Shown: positions 13,401 to 48,860 of the stretch, one piece after another | Numbering within the stretch: position 1 is the stretch's first letter | Layout: every line of letters starts with the position of its first letter | Assembly (NCBI RefSeq): GCF_041146795.1 | Contig: NC_135177.1 | Span: 37,830,560-37,894,559 of the forward strand | DNA from: Maylandia zebra | Lineage: Eukaryota > Chordata > Actinopteri > Cichliformes > Cichlidae | Length of the DNA stretch: 64,000 bases | Direction: 5' to 3' | Notes under the pieces: model-generated | What the model saw: the letters and a program-made list of their open reading frames with translations, nothing else | Databases searched by the model: none | What the model was told of the DNA's origin: nothing | Program-made: the position numbers and the translations under genes

Positions 13401-13864
13401 CGGCGCATGCTCACACGTCAAAATGAGTTCTGCATAAAAGAGCGGAGCAGCCCGAGCAGAAGCAGCACGCACGGTCAGGGGACAGAAGTCAGAGGACAAA
13501 GGTCAGGGGTCATGGCTAAGTTCCTGTTAAAGTAGCTGTCAGAGCAGAAAGTGGCTTCCACACCGCTCTCACGCCTCCGCTCCTGTGGCGTGACGCCATC
13601 ATGACGGCCGGGTGTGGGCGGGGAGTGGTCAGAAAGCTGCAGCAGGTTTCTGACTTCAAGCAAGCGAGAGCGTTTTCAGTTTAAGTGCCATTGACAGTGA
13701 GGCTCCGCCTCCTTCAGTTTATCCCTCCCCCAACACAGATGTCAGCTCCTTCATCGATGAAGGCGCATTCTTCCAAAGCTCGCTCGACAGACCGGCTGTG
13801 GGGGAGCGACGGAAGGGTGGAGTCCTCTCCAGGTGCGGGCGCCGTTCCCGGAGCGTCGGCGGCG
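10441..13864 (-). other. Probable crtc2 3' UTR and downstream flank
   Basis: No protein-coding exon is visible. On the minus strand, candidate AATAAA poly(A) signals occur at 12537-12542, 11577-11582, 10629-10634 and 10621-10626 (seen as TTTATT on plus). Human CRTC2 has a 3' UTR of moderate length; which signal is used here cannot be decided without transcript data. A (CA)n/(CG)n tract lies at 11025-11077. A minus-strand frame at 12069-12338 begins with TTG and was not accepted as a gene. Confidence 0.45.
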
Positions 13865-38162
<24,298 letters not shown>

Positions 38163-38370
38163 CTTCACCGAGCGGACGGGACGAGCTGACGTAGTGGAAC
38201 GATTTCAGAGAGGGGCGGGGTGAAGAGGAATCACTCCCCCGCTTTTTCTGAGCACCAAAACCAGCAGCGAGTCTCGCAGCGGGACCAACCGAAACCCGGC
38301 CGAAAACACCCCGCCGGGGAACCGTGTTCACAGCCGCCGGAAGACCGGGACCGGGTTCACAGCCAGGAGC

Positions 38371-39539
38371 TGACGAGGCAGCAGCTCTGTTGTTGGTTTT
38401 TCTTTTAATTATTTTTTCAATCCTGAACAAACAAGAAAGCATGTTCAGTCTTTTTGTGTTCATCTTGCTAAGAATTAAAGATATTTACAAAATCAAAATT
38501 AATGTATTAGATTTAAATAATCGAACCTATTTCTGTCGACTTAAACAATTCAAAGTTGTATTAAAAAAGTGTGTGTGTGTGTGGGGGGGGGGAGGTCACG
38601 TGGACAGAGTTCAGCGTTTCTTCGTGGGGAGTGTAACCTCTGGCTCACAGACCAGCTAAGATGGCTCGGCTGAGGTGTGTTGGCGCCCCCTGCCGGCAGA
38701 GTTCAGCCGCTGCAGGCTGCTCCTCCATTTCCCTCCAGCTGCAGAGATTAGAGATCAAAGGTCAAGGTGGGGATCCTATTCTTCCTCACTGTGTGAGTAT
38801 AAAGTTAATCCGAGTCTGTGGAAGACAGAGTGCAGAAGAAGAAACCTTCAGACCACCTGTAGTTCAGTCGCGTCTCCTCGTTTTTGAGTCTTCACTGTGA
38901 TTTAGGGTCAAAGTTCTTGACCCTGACATCTCTTCATTTGGTCCATTACTTTTATTTTCTTTTTATCGTCAGCAGCGGGTTTCTTGTTTTATTTCTGATG
39001 TAACGATGAGGTCAGCCGATCACTTTGGCCTTTTCATTGTTTGCCAATAAAGTTTTGTTGTAAACACGCTCTGTGATTGCTGCTCTCACCTGTGCTCGTC
39101 CAGCACCTTCAGGCGCGTCCTGAGCTGTATCCCGAGTCAGGGTCTACAGCCTTAAAGGCCGCATTTTAAGGCCGATTACGTCACAGCGGCGCGACGAAGG
39201 CTGTCCCAATTCAAAGGCTGATCCAAATGCAGCCCTCAAATGCGTCCTTCATTTTGAAGACATTTGGACATTTTCTCACCCATTAAAGGAATATTTCATA
39301 TATCAGTCTACTCTTCATTCTATCAGACACGGTTATCACAGCTCGTACATTTGCTTTTTACACATATATGTAAGCATTGAGACAAATGTAATAATGCCAA
39401 CATACTGAAGGAACAATATTTGTCTCTTATATGTAATACATCTGTATACACACTGTCAAAGGTACTGGGGTGTCTTTGAGTGAAGATTTAAGGTGATAGG
39501 ACATATAAATAGCTGCAACTTGAATCTTTACTGAAGCTC
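38371..39539. other. Intergenic stretch upstream of crtc2
   Basis: No gene is recognisable. It contains a short (GT)n followed by a G9 run near 38569-38592 and AT-rich sequence. Confidence 0.4.
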
Positions 39540-39622
39540 AGTGTTTGACAGAGTTCACTCACATGTGCTGCACCAGTGTACCTGCACATGTGATGTGACA
39601 ATAGAAGTGATTTGATTTGAGA
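39540..39622 (+). mobile_element. LINE 3'-end fragment
   Basis: CTCACATGTGCTGCACCAGTG through GATGTGACAATAGAAGTGATT matches, with a few changes, the 3' end of the LINE fragment at 40445-40520. It is a second, severely 5'-truncated copy of the same family. Confidence 0.65.
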
Positions 39623-39914
39623 GTTCAAACTCACTGCTGTAATAACTAATAATGATTAGTATAATAACTATAATATTGGCCATCTCATATTTACACTGAC
39701 TTTAGTCTCATGAACAACATCAGCTAATTGTTATTTACTAGCTAATCTTAAAATGACTGTTTAGCACAGAAATGAAGCCCAACAATCATGTTTACAGTCC
39801 TGTGGTCTCAGCCTCAGATACTTAAATCACACAAAGCTCGTGTAGAAACAAACAAACGAACAAAGCATGTTCCTTCATTTCTGCCAAACACGCGTTTCCA
39901 GCTATTATGGTTAA

Positions 39915-40522
39915 TTGGAGGTGAGCTTCCCTCCCTCCAAGACATCTACAGGAAGCGCTGCCTGAGGAAAGCGGGGAGGATCATCAAGGACTCCAGTCAC
40001 CCCAGCCATAAACTGTTCAGACTGCTTCCATCAGGAAGGAGGTTCTGCAGCATCCGGTCCCGTACCAGCAGACTGAGAGACAGCTTCTTCCACCAGGCCA
40101 TCAGACTGCTGAACACGTCATAGACACCTCAGCTTCACTACTGGAACTTTAACATTATGCACTCCATACTGTACAGTAATGCCACTGTTTTGCACATATT
40201 CAACTCTGTATATTTTTATATATTTTATTTATTGTTTACTCTATTTAATTTGTAAAATATGTGTACACACACACACACACACACACGTAGAAAAATATTT
40301 AGTATACACATCCAGAAATGCATATACTATTATATATTGTACATATATTTATTAGTTTCAGATGTAGCCATTCTTGTATTTTGCTTGTTTACATTATTGT
40401 ATTTTGCACAACTCTGTTGCTTGTGAGGCTCGCACACAAGAATTTCACTCACATGTGCTGTACCAATGTACCTGCACATGTGATGTGACAATAAAAGTGA
40501 TCTGATTTGATTTGATTTGCTA
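39915..40522 (+). mobile_element. LINE 3' fragment with RT C-terminus and (GATTT)n tail
   Basis: A frame reads ELPSLQDIYRKRCLRKAGRI, IIKDSSHPSHKLFRLLPSGR and LRDSFFHQAIRLLN before its stop at about 40120. This C-terminus is related to the fragment at 30.5-31.3 kb but differs in sequence. An untranslated region with (CA)n at 40265-40287 leads to AATAAAAGTGATCTGATTTG and a short GATTT repeat tail. The copy is 5'-truncated. Confidence 0.78.
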
Positions 40523-42034
40523 GGCAACCCGGGCAGCGCGACGGAGGCTAGACCACCCATTTCACAAGCCTCGCACTTCCGGCCTCAGCGGTCTTTGAGT
40601 ACGCGGCCCTTGAGGACCGTTGAGGCTGCAGACCCTGAACTGGGACACAGCCCTGAAATTCAGCTCCTGTCACGTTTGCGGTGATTGTTCAGCTGCGATC
40701 GCTCTGCTGCTGTCCTCTCAGGTGCACTGATGAGGTCACACAGGTGTCGCTGTGTTGCTGAACTGTTGTGGCTCATCAGTGAAACTTTGACATGAACGAG
40801 GTGATCTCTCACACACACACACACCGTGTCGGGGCTGCGGTGGGAGAGCTGAAAGCTGCTTGCAGACCGACCGCAGGCGGCTCGGACTGAAGTGAAAGAG
40901 GAACGCTCAGCGGCGCTCCGACTGCTTCTTCACCTGAACAAGGACACGCCTCACATCCTGACATCAGCGAGGTCATCGCTGAAGAGCAGCTGCCAAGGAA
41001 ATGGCCTGTAACCATGGCAACCACAGGTTACTAGGGAAAAATGGGGCGTCTGTCAGCGACCCAGAAACCTGCAGCGACAGCAGTTGACATTTCCCCCAGG
41101 CGTCACCGTTCAGTCTGCAGGCCCGTGCCACGTGGTCGTCGTCATGGTGATTTATTTTTCGCCGCGATCCGAGGCCACATGGTACAAACTTGTTTACAGG
41201 GCAGCTCTGATTTAGCTTTACAAACAGAAAACGCTTGTTTCCTGTTCCACGGGAACACAGACTGTATGTAAAAGATGGACTAGCACAGTCACTGGCGCCA
41301 TGTTGGTTTTCCGCCTGCAGTTTGCATAAAAACACTTTTTTGTTTCTCAGATAAAATGAGAATAAAACAGTTTTCCGTCGGCTCGAGCGCCCGACGTGTT
41401 TGGATACGATGGACGGTCGGCGGCTAAAGCTGAGGACAAAAATCCGTCACGACGCGTCATCGCTGCTCAGACTGTTGTCACGCGTACCGAGGCGGTCATG
41501 TGACTGTCGAGCTGTCAGACTTCGTCCTGGATCAGTGCTGCCGATCCACAGATCAGTAATCAGTTTATCTTTGCCGAGTAATCAGATTACAGGAGCTGAG
41601 AAAGCGTCACGCAGCAGAGATTTGACCTCACGTCTCTGAAAATACTTGAGTCTTAATGTAATCGAGTACTTTTACTTCAGTACAGATGCGCTTTATGTTT
41701 CTGCGTTTCTGCTTCCTGTCGTTTCGGCTCAGTGCTGCGTCCGTCTGACCCGTGGCTGTGCGGCTGCAGGACGCCGTCTCATGAAATAAACATTCAAACA
41801 CGCGTGTTTATTTTCTGCATGATTTTATACAAACTTGATTACAGTAAATTTACATGTTTAAAAATACTTTTATTACAAAAAACAAGTGTTTGAATCCTGC
41901 TGTCAGTTAAAATAGAGCTCTCCACGAAAACATGCTCTCCTCCAGCTCCGACGCCTCCAAACATTCCAGTCAGATTTCTGAAGGTTTTCCTTGTTTAGCA
42001 ACGCGTTCGTTCTAAAAGCTGAAATCTCGCGCAG
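40523..42034. other. Intergenic stretch downstream of slc39a1
   Basis: No coding feature. A perfect RFX X-box, GTAACC-AT-GGCAAC, occurs at 41008-41021. Candidate minus-strand poly(A) signals for slc39a1 lie at 41869-41874 and 41807-41812. Confidence 0.4.
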
Positions 42035-42125
42035 CTCTGGGGCGCAGCTCTGGGACGCTCCTCTGGGGCGCAGCTCTGGGGCGCAGCTCTGGGACGCTCC
42101 TCTGGGACGCTCCTCTGAGGCGAGC
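42035..42125. repeat. 13-bp minisatellite, 7 units
   Basis: Seven head-to-tail 13-mers alternate CTCTGGGGCGCAG and CTCTGGGACGCTC, with the last unit degenerate. It lies about 0.7 kb beyond the slc39a1 stop, possibly within the 3' UTR. Confidence 0.9.
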
Positions 42126-42464
42126 ACATTGGAGGTTTGTGGTTGGTCGATCACTTCAGGCCTTCCTTGGGACTTTGTTCACGAGGAGGTCGGAGTATCG
42201 GTCATGTGATCAGGGTCTTTGCTCCGTCGGTCGTTTCTTCGATGTAACTAAACAGCCAAAGCGTCTCCACCTGGAACCTCCAATAAAAGCTGCCAAACAG
42301 GAAGTTCGAACAGCTCGACGACCTGCCGTTACGCCTCTATTAGCCATCAAATATGGCTGCTCTCCCGCTGCACCCTGAACTCTGAGATAGCGCTGCAGCA
42401 GGCCAGCCTGCTTCCCATGATGCACTTCTTCCCTCCCTGGGTGTTCGATCGCCTGCTGCGGCTC

Positions 42465-42600
42465 CTTAGCTTCATCCCGCCTCCCTGAGCCTGCCAGAGG
42501 TTTCCTCCTGTTAAAAGGGAGTTTTCGCTCCCCGCTGTCACCAGGTGCGGCTCATGAGGGGGTTTGATTGGTGGGTTTCTGTCAAACCCTGCAGGCGGTC
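42465..42600 (+). mobile_element. L2/Maui-like LINE 3' UTR fragment
   Basis: CCTCCCTGAGCCTGCCAGAGG, then CCTGTTAAAAGGGAGTTTTCG and TGTCACCAGGTGCGGCTCATG, match the 3' UTR of the L2 copy at 23.4-23.5 kb. The (GAATT)n tail is missing, so it is an eroded remnant. Confidence 0.75.
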
Positions 42601-42814
42601 AGAGGAGACCTCGAAGGAGGGCACGAAACTTTAACGGATCAGGTTTGCGGGGTTGTTCTGCTCCTCCCCCTGGCGCTCTCGCGCCGTCTCTCTTTGGCTT
42701 AAGTCTTCGTCTCTCGTTAACGTCACAAAAATTAAACACGTGTTCCTAATGAAGCTCTGAACCATGCGACGTCTCTGAAGTCGCACACGGAGCTCGCCCT
42801 CTCGCCGTCTGCCT

Positions 42815-45800
42815 CTACAGTTTGATGAACAGCACGGCGGTCACCATGGCAAAGCCCACCAGCAGCATGGCCACCTTGGTGATGCGGTTCCTGCCGGCGG
42901 CGAGCTCGTGCGGTAGGATCTCCATGAAGGTGATGTAGATGAAGGTTCCCGCCGCCAGCCCCTCCAGCGTGCAGCGGGCCAGCTGGTGCCCCGGCGATGT
43001 CTTGGTCTCGGTGAGGCCGACGCCCAGGCCGACGCCCAGCGGCGACATGACGGCGAACAGCAGCAGGCAGCCGACCACCACGGAGCGACGCAGCCGGGCC
43101 TGACACAGCTTCACGGTTAGGCTGAAGGAGATGATGCTCTTGTGGATCATCAGGGCGAGGCAGATCTCCAGCACCTCCTGCCCCTCCTCCAGCAGCCCCA
43201 CCGCCAGCCCCTCGAACACCGAGTGCAGCGACAGCGAGAAGACCAGGATGAAGGCGCGCAGGGCGGACTGAGAACCAAAGTCCACGTGGAAGTGACCGTC
43301 CGAGTCCGCTGAGCCCCGGCGGCGGTGATCGTTGGATTGAATGCTGGAGTCCACCAGCAGAGAGCGCCGTTCCTCCGGGGACGGCGACGTCTGGTCCTTG
43401 AAGGCCAGGATGATTTGCTCCAGGACCAGGACCAGGAAGAAGCCCATAGCCACGATGAACTCGGGCAGGGGGAACTGCAGCTGAGGGAGGAAGAGGAGGA
43501 GGAGAAGAAGAGTCAGCTTGAGATACCTACATCTGGATTTATCTCCAGGGTCCAAAACTAAGACCTAAATGTTCACAGATCTGAATGTCCGAATAAATCA
43601 TCGAAAAAACGTCAATATTTAATAAAACGTTAAGAGTAGAAACTCCAGAACGTTCTCATCGCCATGGACACGATCAATAACACATGACATACATGATCAG
43701 AGATGCAGCTTCAACCGGATTACATTTAAATCTCCAAATATGATTTTTATATGCCAGATTTATTTATGACATTAAACCATAAGAATTCATTAAAATGTCC
43801 AAATTTGTAGAGGTTTTTTTAAATCCTCCAAGTTTAAATAAATACATAAAAATAAAACTACAAATATGTCCCAAAAATGTGAATATTCTAAAAACAAAAA
43901 ACCAACATCGTCAATAAAATGTCAAAAAAACTCAAATTTGTTACGTTTGTCCTCAAAATTAAAAGCATCTGTCGGACTTTATTAGCTCCAAACATTCAGA
44001 AAACAAATGTTAATGTTGAATAATTAAGACAGCAGAGGAGTGACGGACGGCTCAGCGTCTGTGTCTCTTCCTCTCTGAGTTTGAACGTTTTCACTTCCCT
44101 CTCGCTCAGTTTCCTGTGAGCGCTGTGGCGAACTCTGAGGACAGGAAATAAACCAGCTGCTGCTTCAAAATAAAAGCATTTCAACGCTGACAAACTGAAT
44201 TTCCAGCAACGAGCTCTACGGAGGCCCGACATGACCAAATCTATAAATAAACTTCATTCAACAATTGTGAGAAATAATATTAAATATTTATTATTTATTT
44301 AAAAGTACTTATTTTTGTGCTTATTGCAGATTTCCTTTTTTTCCCCAGAGGGTTTTCCTGCAGACGTGCTAATGGATGTTTGTGGTGCGACACGCGTGCA
44401 GTAAACTGTTTGTGGTGGGGAAACAAAAACACTCGCCAACATCTGCGTGGCCGCTGACTGCAGGCTCGGTGCAGCCGGCCTGAACAGCTGGAGTGTCGGA
44501 GGTTGTGCTTTACAAACACCAACATTGTCTGTTCGAGTGCAGCGAGTCAAACAGTCACTTCCTGCCACAGACAGGCCTCGCTCTAACATCAGCTCATTGT
44601 TGCAGCATTGAAGCTTTTACTCAGAGTTATCGATCCTGTCACGAGTTAGCTAACAACCAACCACATGACGTCACAGTCGTGCGGACATAAGATGGCGCTA
44701 AACAGGATTTTGAAACTTTGACTTTAAGCTGTTTTTTATTAAATCCAGAGTTACATCACTGTCTGAGAGCAGGATCGGTGGGCTCAGCCAGCTCAGACGT
44801 TAAAGCATCTCTGAGCGTGACGGTGAGGCTTTACCTGCGGTTTCTCTTCAGGCCTCTTTAACGTGTGCTCAGGTGAGCGTGTGCGCTCTCCTACCTTAAT
44901 CCCGGCGCTGCTGAAGGCCTCGTTGATGCTCTGCAGGTAGTCGGGCAGCAGGTCCAGCAGGCAGGTGGCGAAGAACACGCCTCCAGCAAAACAGCTGATC
45001 AAGCTCAGCAGCAGGCGCCTTAAATCTGCAACACGGACAGCACAGGTCAATCACACGGATCAATCGCACGGATCAATCGCACGGATCAATCACACAGGTC
45101 AATCGCACGGATCAATCACACAGGTCAATCACACGGATCAATCACACAGGTCAATCGCACGGATCAATCGCACGGATCAATCGCACAGGTCAATCACACG
45201 GATCAATCACACGGATCAATCACACGGATCAATCGCACAGGTCAATCACACAGGTCAATCACACGGATCAATCGCACGGATCAATAACACGGATCAATCA
45301 CACAGGTCAATCGCACGGATCAATCACACAGGTCAATCACACGGATCAATCACACAGGTCAATCGCACGGATCAATCGCACGGGTCAATCGCACGGATCA
45401 ATCACACAGGTCAATCACACGGATCAATAACACGGATCAATCGCACGGATCAATCACACAGGTCAATCACACGGATCAATAACACGGATCAATCACACAG
45501 GTCAATCGCACGGATCAATAACACGGATCAATCACACAGGTCAATCGCACGGATCAATCGCACGGGTCAATCACACGGATCAATCGCACGGATCAATCAC
45601 ACAGGTCAATCACACGGATCAATCACACAGGTCAATCGCACGGATCAATCACACAGGTCAATCACACGGATCAATAACACGGATCAATCACACAGGTCAA
45701 TCGCACGGGTCAATCGCACGGATCAATCGCATGGGTCAATCACACAGGTCAATCACACGGATCAATAACACGGATCAATCACACAGGTCAATCGCACGGA

Positions 45801-46717
45801 TCAATCGCACGGGTCAATCACACAGGTCAATCACACGGATCAATCACACGGATCAATCACACAGGTCAATCACACGGATCAATAACACGGATCAATCACA
45901 CAGGTCAATCGCACGGATCAATAACACGGATCAATCACACAGGTCAATCGCACGGATCAATCACACTGCTGCAGAGCCAGAGGTTGAAACTGAAAGCAAA
46001 CAGAAAGTCAGAGTCATGAAAGGCGTCGTGTAACAGCCCTGCAGAGCAGCGCTCATGGATTCATGTTCTCCTGCTGCAGCTGATCAGTGACTGCACAGAG
46101 ATCACACGACGTCACATCTAATCAGCTGGTTAGGAGAAAACAGGAAGTCGAGCTGTGAGATGAAAACACTGCAGACTAATCCTGGAGCTCCGAGCGTGGC
46201 TTCGGGCTCAGCGGGATCTAAACCTAAACCCGTTATCCTGCGTCTCCCCACTTCCTCTCATGTATTTTACTACCAGAGCATGTGAAGCCCCACCCACCTG
46301 CCTTTAGGAGGCATGGCCAATTGGAAAACCGTTGGCTGAAAGTGGGAGGAGCGTGTTTCTGACCTGCAGAACACCATGCTCAAAAGAAGAATTGTCCATG
46401 CAAAGCCAGCATGAGCACGGGTGATTTCAGCCACCCAGTCCAAATATTTTCTTTCTGACGTTCTGACCTCCTCACACAGAAACCGATGTTGGAAACGTTT
46501 ATCTGCTCAGTTTACCTGGCTGCACGCTGAAGCGCCCCGCCCCTCGGACGATGCAGAGCGGGGCAAATCCGAACAGCAGCGTGACTGACAGCAGGACCGC
46601 CAGCGCTCCTAGTTTGATCTCCAGGGCAGGGACGTCAGCCGGGTTCACCTTCAGCGCCGCCGTTTCCTTTGCTGAAGACACGAGGACAGAGGAGGATGCT
46701 CCGCCTGCGACAGCCAT
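42815..46717 (-). CDS. slc39a1: Zinc transporter ZIP1 (SLC39A1), 3 coding exons
   Basis: ZIP1 imports zinc across the plasma membrane. Coding exons on minus are 46717-46516, 45025-44895 and 43480-42815; the phases (1, 0) and AG/GT borders fit, giving 999 nt and 332 aa. The family usually has eight membrane spans: here IKLGALAVLLSVTLLFGF (TM1) and SCFAGGVFFATCLLDLLPD (TM2) are followed by TM3 after LQFPLPEFIVAMGF. A variable loop with His residues (about 161-178, GHFHVD) comes next, then TM4 with the metal-site motif HSVFEG (His197, Glu201) and TM5 with HKSI (His224). The end AAGTFIYITFMEILPHEL and LVGFAMVTAVLFIKL is typical. The start ATG gives an N-terminus of about 30 residues before TM1, as in human ZIP1. 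A 70-copy minisatellite fills most of intron 1 beside the exon 2 acceptor. Confidence 0.95.
45049..45958. repeat. 13-bp minisatellite, 70 units, in slc39a1 intron
   Basis: Seventy consecutive 13-mers without a single insertion or deletion (910 bp = 70 x 13), variants of AATCACACGGATC, AATCGCACGGATC, AATAACACGGATC and AATCACACAGGTC. A partial unit flanks each side. Because 13 is not a multiple of 3, long frames stay open on the plus strand with a 13-residue peptide period; these are repeat artefacts and not genes. Confidence 0.98.
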
Positions 46718-47013
46718 GTCAGCTCTCTGGACCGGACCGCAACCGTGGACTCGCTCTGAGGACGAGAGTCTGTCAGGCAGAGGAAGAACAACACAGTGAG
46801 ACACATGTTTCATTTGAATGATGGTTTCCTGCAGGTACGGGCGAACTGCGGCGCTGCGCCTGGATCACACCTGTGAGTCTGCAAAGACTAACGCATTACG
46901 TACTCCTAGCAGCTGACGATGAAACCTGACGTATGCGATGTTCACAGGCTGCTCTGAGCCAGACACACACACACAATCAGTCAGCATGAGGACGGTGCTC
47001 TTAAAGTTTAACC

Positions 47014-47976
47014 TAGTGATGTGACGTTCTGTATCGAGGCTTCGAAGCTTGTGTCGAGTAATGGAGGGGGCGTTTCCGCGAAGCGCGTATCGAGGCTTGC
47101 TTCATTTATGGGAGGAGCTGAAAATGATGACGTCCGCAGCCTCGCTGCCCGGCTGTACCACGTGACTGGTTCAGGAAGCGGTTCGAACTTTGCCGCGAGC
47201 TATGACAGATATAAACCCTCAGACTTCATTCAAAAATGTGGGTGTTTGATGGAGAGCTGCGGTTAGTGAGAGTTTGGAGACAGTTTGGAGGTTTATGAGA
47301 GTGAGGAGAGAAAGTCAGGAGAGAATGGAGCCAGCTAAGAAGAGGAGGATGTCCTCCCCTGTGTGGGAACATTTTGATCTTATTCCTCCCAACAAGGTAT
47401 GTAAATTTCCACAGAAGATGTATTTTCATAATACTGATGGTGCAATAAAACTTATGTTAAGCTGTCGTTACTTTTGTACAAGGTGAAGTGTTTGCTATGT
47501 GCCAGGGAGCTGGGATATAACAACAACACCTCATCCATGCTTAGGCACTACAGAGCTTTGCATGAGAATAAGAGGAACACCGATTGTGGAGCAAGACCAG
47601 GTGAGCCATCAAATGCAATGATAATATAGCATGCAGTAATGTTACTAAATGATATAACAATATTATACAACTGTTATAAGTGACGTGTGTGATATTTATA
47701 TTTGTGCTTTGTTTTATTGTCTTTACATTCTGCCAGCATAAATATACACAGTATACTGCCATCACTACAATATACATGTTTTACACACTCCTTTTGTTGT
47801 TGACATTTACAGGCTGTGTGCAAAATGCCACACTCTTCAAATTCATGCCAGCTATTATTTTTACGTCCAGTAGGTGTCCTGCTAGAGCAAATGAAGCTTC
47901 AAGAAGCTTCGCGTTGGGGTGAACCAATTGGATGAAAAGCTTCAGTGCTTCATGAAGCTTCATCTGCCCATCACTA
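47014..47976 (+). mobile_element. Non-autonomous hAT element carrying a BED zinc-finger remnant
   Basis: Termini TAGTGATG and CATCACTA are flanked by a perfect 8-bp duplication GTTTAACC (47006-47013 and 47977-47984). Inside, a frame starts MEPAKKRRMSSPVWEHFDLI at about 47324 and reaches a donor-like AAG|GTATGT near 47396. After an intron-like gap, ACAAG|GTGAAGTG near 47481 opens VKCLLCARELGYNNNTSSML followed by RHYRALH, which gives the Cys-Cys...His...His of a BED finger. The catalytic part of the transposase is gone. It sits in the presumed 5' UTR intron of slc39a1. Confidence 0.88.
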
Positions 47977-48544
47977 GTTTAACCCTCGCCTGCAGGTCGC
48001 TCGGTGAGGTCACAGTTTCGCCGCCCTCCTGTGGGCTAGGGCATAGGCGGGGTGATGAACTTCCTGTGTGATGTTTAGCTCATGCAGCAAACAGAGATGT
48101 TTGTGATGTGCAGAGCGCCATGAGTCATGTGACCCCAGGAATCGATAAGAGCAGCAAACAGAGGCAGCGGCGCGCTGACAGGAAGTGCGGTGAAGAAGGC
48201 GGATTAACTGAAAGCAGGTGTGAGTGGCTCAGACGGAGGGGCGGGTCTGATCTGATTGGGGGGGATTTCCACGTTATTTCAGGACGTGTCTGAAATCGGA
48301 GTGGGCGGTCCCCCTGCAGTTCCTCTGCTGTGCCGCAGGGGCAGCAGCGAGTCAGGCAGAAACAAACATGTTTACAGGCTGAGGCACGGGGTCAGAGGTC
48401 AGATCAGTTTGTATCCGACTGCTGGTGAGTCGAATAACCGAACATTAAGCAGCTGCGCAGATTTACCACAGCTGTAACATCTGCTACGTCATAAAGATGT
48501 GCACCGACTCTTCCTCGCGCAACTAATCAGACGTTAAAGGGGTT

Positions 48545-48860
48545 TTAGTTAGTGCGCACGCGCAGTCTGTGAGTCATGGAGGCGTAACCGTGGTAACCAT
48601 CGTGTGTTTCCCGCTGATGATCCCGAGGTAACGGAATATTTTTACTCCGGAGCAGATCACGGTCCCGCGCACAGACTCCGCTCAGGTGTCCAAACACCCT
48701 TACCTGTTCAGCCGCGGGCTCGCGCTCAGGTGAAGCTCTCGGTATCAGAGCTGATCGGCGGCGTGAGCTTCTCTCGGTGCTGCTCTCCGGGAAGTGGTGA
48801 CTCAGTTCCCACCAGCTGATCCCGCCTCGTGAGGGAGCTGCTGTGAAGCGCTCCGCAATA
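48545..48860 (-). promoter_or_regulatory. slc39a1: Probable slc39a1 promoter and untranslated exon 1
   Basis: A strong donor CTGAACAG|GTAAGG lies on minus at 48704, preceded by GC-rich sequence. Joined to the acceptor TCCTCAG near 46760 it would give a 5' UTR leading to the slc39a1 ATG at 46717. Nearby are an NRF1-type site TGCGCACGCGCA (48553-48564) and a perfect RFX X-box GTAACC-GT-GGTAAC (48584-48597). A short promoter working in the other direction is also possible. Confidence 0.45.

Noticed and set aside
44965..46033. Two long plus-strand open frames (267 and 100 codons) rich in DQSHRSI-type repeats
   Set aside because: They are read-through of the 13-bp minisatellite, which has no stop in these frames; the DNA is intronic and antisense to slc39a1.
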